From assembly GCA_021234155.1 (NCBI GenBank), contig JAJEKV010000027.1:15224891-15288890 (forward strand): 64,000 bases of DNA, written 5' to 3'. The translations under genes and the position numbers were made by a program. This document shows positions 1-13,160 of the stretch, piece by piece. Each line of letters opens with the position of its first letter. The stretch's first letter is position 1. The stretch is from Isoetes taiwanensis. Taxonomy: Eukaryota; Streptophyta; Lycopodiopsida; Isoetales; Isoetaceae. Below the pieces are notes generated by a model. It was not told the DNA's origin, ran no database searches, and saw only the letters and a program-made list of their open reading frames with translations.

Positions 1-368
1 AATGCCAGTAGTTTTATAAACGACAAGCTAACCATGATCATGCTAACCACTTTTTTGGTGGTCTAGTGTGAAAGAAAGCCATTCTAAAGTGCACTATTGA
101 ACAATTCAGTTAAAATGAGGATCATTTGTGGCCCTTCCCACTTGAGCAGCTCTGCATGCATGCCATTTAAATCTACAGACTTGCCATTGGCAAGATGTGC
201 AAGCCTTGAGCGATCCATACCCCTGTGTTTATAGTGGTGGTCTCATATGTGAAGGTATCTTAGTTCGAATTTCAAGCGAATCTTATAATTGCATCAAGTA
301 TTATACCTAATTCGAAAGAGATATTCCCTGTAGACTGCAATGGCTTATGTAGTATTCTTCTTCAGAAC
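1..368. other. Unassigned flank of copia LTR
   Basis: No gene, RNA or repeat could be recognised in this stretch. It lies outside the 3' LTR of the copia element that follows. Confidence 0.5.
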
Positions 369-688
369 TATCAAAAGTTGCATCAAGAAAAGGAGAGAAG
401 CGAATTTACAGCGATATGCGAGAGCGCAAGATCCCCAAAAAATGGCAAAATGGAATTGTATTGAAACATATGTGAGAATACAAGATATACAAAGGGTGGT
501 CAATATTAATTGCTCCCGTTAACAACCACTCCTAATTATATCGTAGCTAATTATGACAAGTGTTGGGTCGTTGCTAGACTCTGATAAAGTGCTTAGAAAG
601 AGCCTATGTACTAAGTGTTGTAACTTGTAAGTGCTGATACATCACGTCTAGTGGCAAGATGGTGATCTCGATATCATATATCGCAACA
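369..688 (-). repeat. 3' LTR of Ty1/copia element A
   Basis: Read on the minus strand this block starts with TGTTGCG directly after a purine tract and runs about 320 bp. It aligns along its whole length, allowing for a later insertion, with 35936-37528 on the plus strand; shared stretches include the GATATCGAGATCACCATCTT and TTATCAGAGTCTAGCAA segments. The final CA is changed to TA here. The small plus-strand reading frame at 340-522 lies inside this LTR and is not a gene. Confidence 0.85.
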
Positions 689-697
689 CTCCTCCTT
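689..697 (-). other. Polypurine tract of copia A
   Basis: AAGGAGGAG on the minus strand sits immediately before the LTR. That is where the plus-strand primer of an LTR retrotransposon is expected, and it supports the LTR boundary. Confidence 0.75.
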
Positions 698-779
698 GAT
701 GAGAGGTCACCATTCCTATGTTGAACCTCCTCCTCCTAGAGCTAAGATCTAGAATCTATCAAGACCAATACCAAGTCAA

Positions 780-3480
780 TGTCACTCAAAGAGTTCAGGA
801 GCCAAAGGCTTGATCAAGAGATCTGCAGTATTGTATCATGTAGGAACATGCTCAATCTGAACCTGTTTATCAGCCATAAGATCCCCCACAAAATGTTAAT
901 GCTTCAAAACATGCTTAGACTTTGGATGCCGAACTTTAGCAGAGCACCAATCAATTCCATCTTTGTTATCCATAAGCATCCTTGCTGGTCTATAAATGCG
1001 ATGCCCAATGCCTGCAAAAAAGTCCTTCAAGCTACAACATACTTCGCTTCGATTGAAGAAAAAGATACTTAGCCCTGTTTCTTGCTGATCCAAGAAATAA
1101 TAGCCTTGGTAAGCATAAAACAAATGTTGGATGTGGAACTAGAGTTGTCTACCACATTGCTAAGTGATGAGTTAATGTATGCCAGTAATGAAAGGCATCA
1201 CTATTGCTGTTATATATTAGGCCATAATCAGCAATACTCTTCAAGTATCTGAGAATGTAAGACATTTCTCAACGCTTTTGACTTGGATCTGCCGAAAATT
1301 GGCTGAGAGCTATAACCGAAGATGCAATATTAGGTCTGGTGTAAACTATGCAATAAATGAGGCTACTTTTGCCATAGAAAGGTGCTTAGTATCAGATTAT
1401 GGACAATCTGTCTAGATAAAAAGAGAATCTGGATTCATAGAGACTTCAGAAGGTTTGCCATCAGTTGTGCCAAAAATGCTCAAACATGTCTTCAATGTAC
1501 TTCTTTTGAGAGATATGAAGAATCCCTTTATTTCGGTCTCTTGCAATTTGTAAACCCAAACAATAGAGAGCTTCACCCAAGTCTTGTCTGGAATTCAGCA
1601 ATGTGCTCATTGTCATTGCCTATGAGCAAAGAATCATCCATATACAAAGCAATGATGAGTAAGAACTTGTCTTGATGACGGATGTAGACATTAGAATCAG
1701 CCTCAATGGGCTAGAATCCGTGGTCTTTGAAGAAAGAATCTATGGTCTTATACCAAGCACGTGATGCTTGCTTTAACCCATAAAGTGCCTTCATCAATTT
1801 GCATACTAACTAAATACTCAGCATCAGCTTTGACATAACCCTGAGGTTGCTTCATATATATTTCTTCATCAAGTTTGCCATTAAGAAATGCTATTTTGAC
1901 ATTTATTTGGTGAACCTCAAGATTATAATAACATGCAAATGCAAGATGAATGCGAATGCTCATCATCTTGATCATTGGAGAAAATGTTTTCAAGTAACCA
2001 ATGCCATATTGCAAGTTGAAATCCTGTGCAATCAAGCGCGCTTTATAGCTATTGATGGTGCCACTAGGATGGAGCTTACATTTATAGACCCATTTATTAC
2101 CAATGATCTTTCGATCATGAGGAATAGGAACCAAATTCCAAGTGCAATTTTGAACAATAGAATCTCTTTCGTGGTCCATTGCTTGCTGCCAATAAAGTGC
2201 AACGCCACATGAAATAGCTTCGCAATAGCTGATGGATTCATTGATAATAGCAGCATCACAAAACTCCATAATGTTGGGCATAATTTTAGCATAGAAGGCA
2301 AACCTTTGAGGAGGATAACACTTCCTTTTTCCTTGACCAAGTGCTTCTTCAACTCCTCCTTGATCAAGATGATCAAGACCCCCTCCTGGATCAGATGGGT
2401 CAAGATCTCCTTCTTGATTGGATATGTCACGGTTTGTGCCGTGATAAGGAAACAGAGGTGCTGAAAGCATTGCAGGCGCTGGAATCGCGGCAGGTGCTGG
2501 AATATCAAAAATTGCGTCCGATGGATCAGAAGCTTCGGCGTCATCTGTTATTTGTGCAGAAATGTCAATAAATTCCACATTAGGAGTTTCTGAACCTTGT
2601 TAAAATGCTGAAATGTCTTTATGGAAAATACATCTCAACTAACATAAAGCTTCTTGGTATCTGGATCAACCAGTCTATGATCATGCTTGCACTGGTGAAA
2701 ACAACCCACAAAAATCATTTTTTTGCTGGTAGACTCAAGTTTTTTGCAATTAACTTTGGGAATAAGCATACAAGCGGTACATCTAAAGACACCCAATTGA
2801 GAAAGATTTGGCTTAATGCCAGTGACGGCTTGTTCAGGAGTCTGATTTTTCACAGCAATAGTGAACGACCTATTAAGAAGGTAGATGGAGTACTTCATCG
2901 CTTCAACCCAAAATTGAATGGATGCCAAGGATTGAGCGAGCAAGTAATGTGCCATGTCAACAATGCTACAATTCTTTCATTCAGTAACACCATTATGTTG
3001 TGGAATATGAGGTTCGGTAAGTTGGCACTCAATACTATGATCAATATCAAATTGATTGGATGCATGACTGATAAATTTTCCACCATTACCAGATCTGAGT
3101 TTCTTAATCCGATAGGCTACTTGATTTTCAACAAGCGCTTTTCCATTCTTGGAAATGGGCAAATGCAACAGATTTTTGCTTCAAGAAATAGACCCATGTT
3201 TTCCTGCTCAATTCATCAATAAATGTCTGAAAAATAACAACCACACGAGAGAGAAGGAACATGAGTTGGACCACAAAGATCTCTATGTACTAATTCAAAA
3301 AGAGCACTAGCACGAGACGCAATGAGAGTAAAAGATCGGTGGTATTATTTGTCCAAGGCACAAGCTTCACAACTTGCAAGAGTAGGATGCTATTGAAGAT
3401 CAAAACCTTTTACAAGTTGGAGCAGCCAGTTGAAACACTGTTGCAAATTAAATGGGAGAGTTGCAATACTCCTGTTTCGA
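780..3480 (-). pseudogene. Ty1/copia pol polyprotein, decayed
   Basis: Minus-strand pieces occur in copia order. There is a GAG-pre-integrase remnant near 3340-3450. Integrase core follows (FIDELSRK-like text near 3200, then KKLRSGNGGKF and PHIPQHNGV at 2977-3168). The integrase C-terminal region (VYLLNRS-like and GVFRC-like motifs) is at 2635-2955. Reverse transcriptase begins NKWVYKCKLHPSGTINSYKAR at 1748-2578, with the YMDD-type active site near 1650. RNase H ends with a KHVLKH motif at 896-1123. The domains lie in different frames with stops between them, so no polyprotein can be made. No gag or 5' LTR was found upstream. Downstream comes the purine tract and 3' LTR. Family assignment is secure; completeness of the 5' side is unknown. 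Confidence 0.85.
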
Positions 3481-3783
3481 AGATTCCCTTTTAGCAAACA
3501 CCACGTTTCTGAAATTGGCCTTTTTTGAAAGTTGTTGAGAATTTCAAGAGGTTCGTTTTTTTTATATCTTGCATTTAAAGCCATCATTAGGGTCAACTTT
3601 GTATTTGTGGAAAGAAAATTAAAAAAAAGGCAAAATTTAGACATGACTTTGAAAAGACTGAAATTAAGACATAAAAAACACCGAATTAGGAAAGAAAGAA
3701 TAATTTTATTTTTTAATAAAACTCGGCACATCAATATTGGTGGCACATTGTAGTAAATAATAAATAATTTAGCACGAAGAAAG

Positions 3784-5911
3784 TCAAAGATCTATCTCAT
3801 AATCTTCGTCATTTTTTTTGTTTATTTCAGCACTATCTTTCTCTGCCGTCTGCTCCTTTATTGGAGACTTACCTTTTGCTTCTTCCTTGTCCTCTGGAAT
3901 AGTAGCTAGAGCTACTTCTTTCAGCTTTGCAAAAGTGGCCTCATCGTCTAATGAGCTTGTGAAAGGAGGCTGTATCTGAGGAAGTCAGCTTAGCATAATC
4001 AGATAAAGACTTGGCCCCTAACTCTTGATTTTTCATCTGGTAAAATAGGTAAGGCAGCCAATCTCGTTCTTACAAATTTATAGCTCCCTTGTCAATGTCC
4101 ATGGCTACACAGTTGCTACCCTTCTTAAGTGCGCAAGCAATGTTAGTACCAGAACTAGAAAAAGCATCAAGCACCCAATCTCCTGGACGCAAGAACATGT
4201 CCAGGAGATGATTGATGAGTTTTTGTGGTTTCTGATAGTGATTTACTATCCTGCCTTATGCACTTGGGTCCTGCAGTTTTTGTAAGACCGCTGGAAACTC
4301 TAAGACATTCGAAAAATTCTGGCAGGCAGCAGTGTTGAAGTGCTCCATGGTTCTCTTCCCGTCAAAACTCCAGTAAGCAACATGGAGATACTCCACCTTG
4401 CTGAGCAACCTTGGTCTTCCACCATGATAATTGATGTTCGTTTTGTACCTAGTAAAATATTTGAAGTGCAATTAGCAAAAACAAGAAAACAGTTTGAAAA
4501 CTATAACTAATCCGGAATATGAAACGTAATGGAAGAGGTTAGCAACTAGAAAGAGAAACAAAGCACAGAGCAACTGTATTCTGGAATAAGACTTACCAGA
4601 CCAGGTTCTCATATCCTACCTGAACTGGGGAACCGAAGTGGTTTTTAGAAGCGGATTCTACCAAGCCAGCCTGCATGCTAGAATGGAACACAACTAGACG
4701 CCAATGCTTGGCCATTGTGATCTGCTTGATGCCATCAATGAATGCATTGAACTCGGAAAATTTAAAGAGCTGGTCGTCATAGCGGCTATCTTTTAGCTTG
4801 AAGCCGTAGGGTAGGTCATGAAGTCCTGCGGCTTAACAGTTCCGACCAGTTCTGTGCAGTCGCCATGAATGAACGAAAACAGGTTGTTTTGATCAAACAT
4901 GCAAAATCTTTCATAATCGGAAGGTTCTGCATCAACAGTCCTTCTTTCTGCTAACGACCTCTCTTCCCGCGCAGTTCTAAACAAATGCATGAAGCCCTCG
5001 GGAAGATCTTTGTTCCTTTTCTTGCTCTGTAAGAGGAAGAATAACTACAACTGTTAACACATCGCAGGTTAAAAGGAAACGAAACGAGCAAACTTACCCA
5101 GCCTTCAAAATTTGGAGCGTATTGTACAATGCACTCGTCGGAGGTGGCTCCTTGCACCTATCCCACGTTTCAATGTTTAACTGCTCCGTCAAACATAATT
5201 GACATGTTATGACGTTCTTCTGGCTGTAAGACATTAAGAAAACGTTGTGTTAGGAAATAAGAAAAACACAACAAGATACAAGAAAAACTTTTTGCAGTAA
5301 AGCAAGTTGTATTCCAGAATACACAACCGGTCCACGGAGTTGCTATCTTGAAAAGAAATATGCAGCTTCAAGGAAATGATTGTGTATCCCGGAATACTAT
5401 TTTGTTTTGTCGTGTGAGTGAGTGTTTGTTCTGAAACACAAATTTTAAATTTTAAAAGTTTTTTCTGCTGGAAGACACTATTGTGTATTTCGGAATACAG
5501 ATTAGTAAAGAACCTTGTTGACATTGCTCGTCTATACAAAACATGTGTATTCTGGAATACACAATTTACACAACAGCAAATGTATTCCAGAATACACCGG
5601 CGCTACTAGACCAACAATAACTTGACAGAGGACTTACTTGTGCAATTACTTGGACATTTCTTCAAGGGGAAACTCCCTGTCGACAACCTTTTGGAGCAGC
5701 CGTTCTAGTAGCTCGGTGTCGGAGAAGCCCTGCATTTCCCTCCAGATAGTAATGATCATTTCTTTCTTAGGCATATCGGAGATTTTCTTCTTGGTTATCT
5801 CCTTGCCTTTGCTCTTCAACTCCCCGCGTTCGAACATAGTAAATATTTCATCCTGGAGTTCCCATATCTGTTCGGGTCCAAAAATGCTAGACCCTAGCAA
5901 TTTAGCACGTC
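3784..5911 (-). pseudogene. Beta-class DNA amino-methyltransferase half
   Basis: Minus-strand exons fit at 5911-5650, 5223-5098, 5026-4598, 4448-4074 and about 4036-3784. The splice phases agree at 5650/5223 and 4598/4448. The second exon has a CQLC...WDRC cysteine cluster. The third carries DLPYGFKL, a degenerate (D/N/S)PP(Y/F) catalytic motif IV. The fourth has KPQKLINHLL followed by GDWVLDAFSSSGT, the motif X/I region that binds S-adenosylmethionine. Motif IV before motif I is the order of beta-class N4-cytosine or N6-adenine methyltransferases, typical of bacteria and phages. The tail is Lys/Glu-rich and ends at 3784. It is broken: a frameshift just before DLPY and an in-frame TAA near 4258. 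The same strand carries a ParB-like exon at 14.2-14.9 kb, and I infer that both belong to one gene. The target base cannot be read from sequence. Confidence 0.72.
4501..5610. repeat. GTATTCnnGAATAC palindromes in MTase introns
   Basis: Seven copies of a palindrome close to TGTATTCCGGAATACA occur near 4511, 4576, 5305, 5374, 5484, 5547 and 5580. All fall in the two introns 4449-4597 and 5224-5649; none is in an exon. The same motif forms a dense array at 15.7-16.3 kb. Confidence 0.8.
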
Positions 5912-6178
5912 CTGGATATACGTGATGAATATGTACTACTAGAGACTTTCATGCCCATCACCCGTTACCCTTCACCACCCTTCATTGTTTTTTCGCCCAC
6001 ACCTTGCAGCGGGAAAGCAAAAGCAAGAATGATCTAGAGCGGTTTGGAGCTCCTGGATTGGAAATTTTTGCAGCCATGTCATCAATCCAAGGGGCTTCAG
6101 TTGCATTCAACGGGAAATTTTGGGATGAATGGCCATATTCTTTTGAGTTTAGGTTTGATTACAAGACAGTGGAGAGCA

Positions 6179-9100
6179 ATGGATTGGGCACGATCTTTCT
6201 CTGAGTCTATTGCTAAAACCGGTTCAGCATTGAATTTTAGTGACTTGTTCTCCAATCTTCACCATTACGAAGAGCTAACTGCAGAATTTAGTGGTGTTTG
6301 CTCCAATTTGACACAATCGATTCTTCGTGAGGCAACCAATTCTAACCTTAGGCGTAACCCTAGACCTTCTGATTACGAAATGGTTGATGAAAATAATGGT
6401 GTCTTTGGTGGTGAACGTGCTCATAATGATGGTCTATTCAATGAAACGGTCAATTGCAATAGCAATTGCAATTGTGATGCTGAAAGAAAGCGGCTTCAAG
6501 CCGAAAAGAAGCGGATTTGGAGACAAAAGAATAGAGATATTGCATATGCTAACAAAGAAAATCATTCACTAGCCAAGTTAAGCAGTCGAAGAAAGCAACA
6601 ATTGACCAAGAAACTAGCTGATTCTGTCAAGAAAGCAGTGGAAGAAATATGTGGAGGCCTTTATCCTGCAGTCAAGGCCGAGGTATCTTCTAATGTTGCT
6701 AGAAAACTCAATCTTCTTGATGAAAATGCTATTACTGATTACAAAACAGTAAAAAAAGTTGTGGAAAATTTGAAGAACTCATTTGAATCACACAAATTTG
6801 CAAGGAAGACTGATGTGTTGAGAGCTAGATCCGCTGCTATGGTTTACCTTGTAGATCCTAACATCAATTGTTCAGCAATGTCTAGAACTTTTAACTTGAG
6901 TAGAAGCATTGTAAGTACGGCAAGAAATAGAAGAGTCTTCGCTGAACAAGGTGAAGGACCATGGTCTATGTTTACAAGAAGAGTTAGGAGTGATAGATTC
7001 TCAGATGAGATTAGGAAAGTAGTTGTAGATTATTGGACATTAATACGGGGTTTCACCCAACAAGAAGGATGTCTTGAAAATAAGGATTGCACGTGGCGCG
7101 TAAGGTGCTTCATCCTTTGCATTTCTTAGAAGAGACTTCGGTAATATCTCATTGTTTTAGATCGTAATTATTTTGTTAGCACTTTGTGAATTAGTGATCA
7201 TTGTATTTTTTCTTATGCGGTGGCTTTTCTTTTGTTTCAAGAGAGACCATCTTGAGCTTAATATCTCGTTGACATCATTTGAAGCTTTGAAACCAGAATT
7301 TGTGAGGAAGATAAAAGATCGAGAGACATGTTGTTGTGTTCATCACATGAAAACAGATTACATCAGGTTAGCAATTAACAAAATGAGGAATGATTCTAGG
7401 ATTTATGGTGCAGATTGCACATGCAATTGTGTTGTATGTGGCCCCGAGACAAGTTGTTTAGCTAAGAGTAGTACTTACATGTCTACTAGTGAGTTGTGGA
7501 GGTCTTTAACTTGTCCTAAGGCTGAAAGTGAGGAATGGTACAAGCATGAATGCCTGCTGCTCCAATGTAAGAAGTGCGGCTCTTCAAAACTCCCTGTTTG
7601 TCCAAAAGAGAAGAAAGAGCAATACATGATTGATTGGAAGACATTTGATCAGGTTCCTTGCTAATTCCTAACTTTAAGTAATTCCTTAGATGCTCTCTTT
7701 AATGTTCCATGCTTATTTTATCTTCTTTCTAATTGCAGGTTGTTGACGAAGTTGAACAATTTGATCAGGTACAATGCTAGATTTCGTAATTTGTAATGAT
7801 TATTTTGTAATGTACAACCTTGATCTTCAAAAAATAGAATTTTAGGGAATGCAAAATGTGGTCAGTTATTCCATCTAATATAAAAGGGAATATAGGCGAT
7901 TTTGCAATTTTGTCCATGTTGTAGCCCAATCCTTGATTTGACAGCTGAATGTTTTTGCATGCTATCTTAAATGTAAAATGCTTATGCTGTTTACTGTCTT
8001 ACTGCAGCATGACCAAGTTCAACAATATGATGATAAGAGGGCCTCAAAAAATAAGAAGAAACCAGTGATCAAACTTGCATACAAGAGTACTAGCACTGCA
8101 GTTGTGCTGCAGCAGGCTGAACTAGTTTTGAAAGACTTCATACCTCATAACTATGAGGCGAGATGCCAAGCACCCGAAGGCTCAATAGTCTCAGTAATTG
8201 ACTTCGCTGAGAACTACACGTTCAAGATTCAACAGGAGATTCAGAGCTTGCATTGGAGAAACGACCAATGCACCATTCTGGTCCACATCACCTACAGACA
8301 TGCTCCTAGAGATGATGCTAGTCCGTTGAAGGAATCAGAAAGAAGGATAATAAAAGAAACACATTTTTTAATTAGCGATGATCGAGAATATGATGTGTTG
8401 TTTGTGCAACATTGTCTAGATAAGCATGCTAAATTCCTCATAAATGAAGGTGCACATAGTAAACAAGCATATCATTTGGTCTGATGGCTGCTCCAGTCAG
8501 TTCAAAGGTGCAAGACAATTCTTATATCTTGGCAGGTCTTTTCAAGCAACCGGTGTTCCAATAGAGTGGAATTATTTTGCTTCGTATCATGGAAAAGGTA
8601 TGACACATACAATTTTTATGTATTTCTGGTTTGGCCGCTTATATAATGTGCTAGTTTGTTGTACAATTCTCTTGTGAACTTCAAAATGTTCAAGTTCTTA
8701 GTTGGTCTGTTTGTTTTTCTTAGTTGAGACGGGGTTTCAGATATAGAAATGCCACTCTATCTGGTCTGAGATAATATGGTCTGAGCACGTTTGCTTGGTA
8801 AACATAATTTCTAATTTTTTCTTTTTCTTTTGCAGGAGAACATGATGGAGCAGGAGCAGTGATAAAGAGGGCAATGACATTTGAAATGCTCAAAAGGGAT
8901 TCTGTACCATTGCGAAATGCTCATGATGCTGTGGCCTTTTTGCGTCAACACTTTAGTAATTGCCAACATCTTGAGAACAAGTCTACATTTAGGTTTGTTA
9001 ACTCAAACTAAGCTCTTATATATGATAATAAGTAGCATATTCTGAAAGTAGTTGAGCATTTGCTACTGCTGATATTTTTGGGAAATAAGATTGGGCGAGG

Positions 9101-9834
9101 TAGATAGAAGTGAGAGATTTGACTGTGCAATATTAAAAGGTTCGAGCAAGTTCCATGCCATTCGTTCGGTCCAAAGATTGGACCCAACTCAAGTTGCGCA
9201 CATGAATTTTTCTTGCTTCTGTCATGCTTGTTGCAAGGGTAAGTATAGCAGCTGCATCAACAAGTCTAGAATTGGAACATGGCAGTACTCGGAGCTTAAT
9301 CCTGGTGAACTAGATCTGACGAAATTGGTGGATGGTCCAGTCTTTGAAGGTGATGCAGAGTGGAAGTCTGACATTATCGATGTTGGCGATAATTTTGCTG
9401 TTGTGGCAGAAATTGGGAACACAGAGGATGCTGATTTTTACTTGCTTAAATGTACACGCACTAAACATGTAGTAGATAAAGCATTCACAGACCATTGGGG
9501 GCAGCATTTTGCTAGAAGGGAAGTCGTCCTTACAGGTACGTGGTATGGATGTGTTGGCAATGCTATGTTTGAGTTGCTAAGAAGCAAGCCAGAAGCTAAT
9601 GTTTACAGCCACCTAGTTACAGCTTGCAATTTTGAGTTGATCCATAAAGGTGGTGATATGTACCATTTGCCTGATCACTTACATGAATTGATCATGGATA
9701 GCTTGCCTAACAGGTCTACTATAACCATTGATGTTGCTGCAAGTCTCGGGGGAAGTGGTGAAGATGAGGAAGAAGATATTGTGACAGGGCCATCTAACAG
9801 AACATCCAAGAAGTCAAAAAGTTTAGCTACATGA
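6179..9834 (+). pseudogene. Transposase gene, multi-exon DDE-like (element 1)
   Basis: Exons read 6179-about 7130, 7242-7652, a 30-nt microexon 7739-7768, 8008-8597, 8836-8992 and 9090-9834, with GT-AG borders and mostly matching phases. The N-terminal part is basic and helical. Exon 2 is Cys-rich (ETCCCVHH, CTCNCVVCG, QCKKCGSSKLPVC), probably metal binding. Candidate catalytic acids lie in VIDFAENYTF, IIWSDGCSSQFK and the conserved-looking YHGKG/EHDGAGAVIKRA junction. The last exon holds a Trp-rich C-terminal domain (FTDHWGQHFARREVV) and an acidic, Lys-rich tail. The family resembles transposases of rare eukaryotic DNA transposons; Sola is possible but I cannot confirm it. There are frameshifts near 7045, 7100 and 8440. 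It sits inside the large intron of the ParB/methyltransferase gene. Confidence 0.7.
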
Positions 9835-11018
9835 AATTCAGCTCCAAATGGCTGCCTGATATGGCTAATCCAAAGTTAGAAATGCAGAAACATTCTCAAA
9901 CAGTTTAACTCTATATTGTTGAATGACAGGCTCTATATGGCTCTATATGCTAGTTATAGTATGCTCTCACCATTGGCATTATTTGAGAAGTCTTATTGGT
10001 TAGGCCTTGGAGCAATTTTGGCACTAAACAATAGTTGGGGGCAGTGATCATCCTTCTGCAGAACTGAACAAAGCAAAAAGGCCAAGGGCAATGGCCAAGC
10101 TAGTGCTACCTTGCTTTGGAAACTCCACTGAAATGCTTAGTACAGGTAATGGACATTGTATGTGATTGAAGTAGAATCCCAAGTCCTTGCACATATACAG
10201 GTCATGTTCATGTACAGCAGTAACAAATGATAATGAAAAGATTAAATTCTGATGTTGGTTAATTTTGAGTAAGTTATGTTCGATTAGAGGTAAGGTAAAA
10301 TTTTGAAATAGATAAATTTAGATAATTTGGCGAGTCTCAAATCATACAGTATGCAGTGGTCTTAGGTATATCCTTCTTGGTTATCGAACTCCCGGCTTCT
10401 CTTATATAATTAGAAGTCCAATCAAACCATTATGTATTCCCTGCTGCATGCAGAATTGGGGCTCGAAATCCGAGCCCCCAAGCCATGCAAAATAAAATTA
10501 GACATGTCTAGAATTCCCCTATTTAAATGTATTATTCTAATGTATTAGAATTCCCCTATTTGAGCATTGAATGTATTATTTGAATGAATTATGCTAATGT
10601 ATTAGAATTATTAGCATGGTGGTATCGCGGTGATTAAAGGATAAGGTTAAACCTTGTACACAAATAACGTGCTCTTCAAGGTTTTTATACCATGCCCCAA
10701 ATTCGTAACATTTGTGTACATTTGTGTACAATTATGTACATTTGTAACATTCATCCTATCTAAAGCATGCTCAACCACCATAAGGGGAAACATGCTATCA
10801 TGATATTACTAGAAAAGTTCTAAGTAAAGTTAGCATCATTAAAAGGCTAGACAGTTTATACAATTGCAGAACAATTTCTGCTGCAACAATTGCAGAAACA
10901 ATTGCAGCTGGCTTCATTGCATTTTGTGTTTGCTTACAACATTCATAATGTTGTGTTTTGATCAAACGTCAAATTCCCTCTGTCATGAAGCTCTCAATTT
11001 TCTCAATCTATAAAAATA

Positions 11019-11065
<47 letters not shown>

Positions 11066-11239
11066 AACCTGTATTTCTTCAAGGTCTTCACCAAGTGAAT
11101 ATTTAACATGCATGCAGATTATCTATAAACAACTTTTCATGGTTCAGCTGGCTCTAACAAACAGAATATGATATGTAGCACCGCCTATCTACATTTGAAC
11201 ATTGCATCTTAAAACAAGCAATTGTTAGAAAATAAACAT
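9835..11239. other. Convergent intergenic region with simple repeats
   Basis: This lies between the 3' ends of the transposase and the RING-like gene. It holds an AT-rich short duplication at 10516-10615 built on ATGTATTA(G/T)AATT and an (ATCT)n microsatellite at 11021-11064. No gene is seen. Confidence 0.7.
11021..11064 (+). repeat. (ATCT)n microsatellite
   Basis: Eleven uninterrupted ATCT units. Confidence 0.97.
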
Positions 11240-11874
11240 GTACTTGATAATTATTCATTGTGTCAGAATCTACAAGAAGTAAATCCATCCCAGATGGATC
11301 AAAATGCATTTCAGATTGTGCTTTATCATTCAATTTATGTTCCTTATGCTTCACATCAACATTAAGGCCATCAATGTAGCCATAAAATGGCCAATCTGTA
11401 CTCTTGCACATCAAGTTTCGGGTTCTGCTTCAAAGATAAAGAACCTTGCCCTGTATTATAACTTGTATGTTAGTACTTGACCACTTGTGTCCAACATGAT
11501 ATGTACTAAAAATATATGCTACCTGTTTCTTCAGCATCCAGTCATCAAGCGTAAGGTCATCCTCAAGACTAACTTCTTCATCGTCTGAACATGCCTTTCT
11601 TGTGATGTCCTTGCAATTGGATTCATGAACTGGAGCAGTGGATCCAAAATCAGCATCACAATTGGTTGTCACGTTCTTGGAAATTGTATCATCTGTACAC
11701 ATTTCAGCAAAAATATGGAGAGATACAATAAGCAAATGGCCTATAACATAAAATTTACTTACTTATGATGCTTGGATGAAAATTAGTTGGAGGCAAGTGA
11801 ACCAAGTTCCTCTGACTTGGCATGCATATCCTATCTCCAACTATGTTTGCAGGATATCAGAAATAGGCATGCAT

Positions 11875-11906
<32 letters not shown>

Positions 11907-13160
11907 AAAACAAGTTTACCTTTGTGATTAAATCAGAGGTGTTTACTCTTTTGGTTGCATGGCTTCCAATGGTTGAGACTGTAAGTCGAGTGGAACATTT
12001 TGGTCCTCTTCCTTTAGGAATTATATTCCTCTCAAAAGTTGCACTCTTTGCACTGACTTCAACATGTTTTACCTGGTTTTTCTCCACCTCTCCCATGCAA
12101 CTGTCACCATGACTCTGTCCACAAGTTTCCTGGCAATACAAACCTAGTTCTTGTAACAAAGTACTAGGAATAGATGTCTTGCATGCATCAACCATGCATT
12201 GCAGGCTGCTCGCTATAGTATGAAAGCAGCAAACATGGTAAGTGTGATTGCAAGATAAGCTAACAAAAAACTGATACTCCTGTCTGAAGGCCAGTCCACA
12301 GGCTTCACAAGCTTTCTGCATGCCTTCAGGCATCTTATAGTTGCTCATTGTTGGCATCAGCCTCTTTCCCGCCTTATTCAGCGGCTGCAAACTAGAAATA
12401 TGCTTGCTCTTACACCTCCAAAAAGACAAACGATCGTTGATTTCGCGCAACTTATCTTTGAGATAGAGAATTTCAGACTTGATTGACATATTTTTATCAC
12501 CATCAAGGTGTTCACGTACCTTTTGCATAGCATCATAGATGCACCTCTCCTCCATTTTTAGTGTACTGATTGCAATAGTGAAGTCCCCATCACCAGCAAA
12601 GGTCGCTTCTAAATCCAAGTAATCTTTCTTCTTTTCTTCTGCCATTGCAGCTAAAGATTCTAACAGTTTGTCAGAGCCAATTAGGCTGCCTTCAATTTGG
12701 AGTAGTTCTTGTTCTTTATCACATAATATGTGCTCAATCTCAGTTTTTTCACTAAAAAGGCGCGTCATTTCACAAGTAATGATGCTAATGTTGCCCTCAA
12801 AGAAGTCTATATCTGGACCACGTCTGCGCTTATTATTATCATTGGAGCACTTTAGGGACTCTGCTGCAAATTCTGCCCAATCTACCTTGTAAGCATTTGG
12901 AGCAGCCTGGGCACGGACGGTATGAAACCATGCAAATGCTCGGGTAAACAATGTTCTCACTTCTGAATTTTTAAGGCCTCTCTGGTACACTCGAAAGATG
13001 AGATCATGCAATTCGTCTTCAAATTGTGGCTGGATTTGAGAAACATGCAGTTTACCACCACGAAGATGGGACTTCCATACCATTTCAAATTCTTGTGGAC
13101 TGACATCCTTCTTCTTGATCGTCCTAGCTTGGCGACCATTGTTGGATAAACCCCTAAGGA
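11240..13160 (-). CDS. RING-like zinc-finger coiled-coil protein
   Basis: The main exon runs about 13160-11920. Probable further exons are about 11840-11765 and 11700-11520, and a last one lies near 11414-11240. The protein has a helical N-terminal domain (WFHTVRAQAAPNAYKVDWAEF), a long coiled coil around residues 110-220 and then a zinc-binding motif. That motif is CEACG, then about 18 residues, SCNHTYHVCC and CMVDACK, close to a RING/PHD cross-brace but with unusual spacing. The C-terminal exons are acidic. RING proteins are usually E3 ubiquitin ligases, but that role is only inference here. It converges on the element 1 transposase, so it may be an accessory gene of that transposon rather than a host gene. 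The main exon has no stops; exact ends are uncertain. Confidence 0.5.

Noticed and set aside
340-522. Plus-strand frame of 60 residues
   Set aside because: Antisense to the copia LTR.
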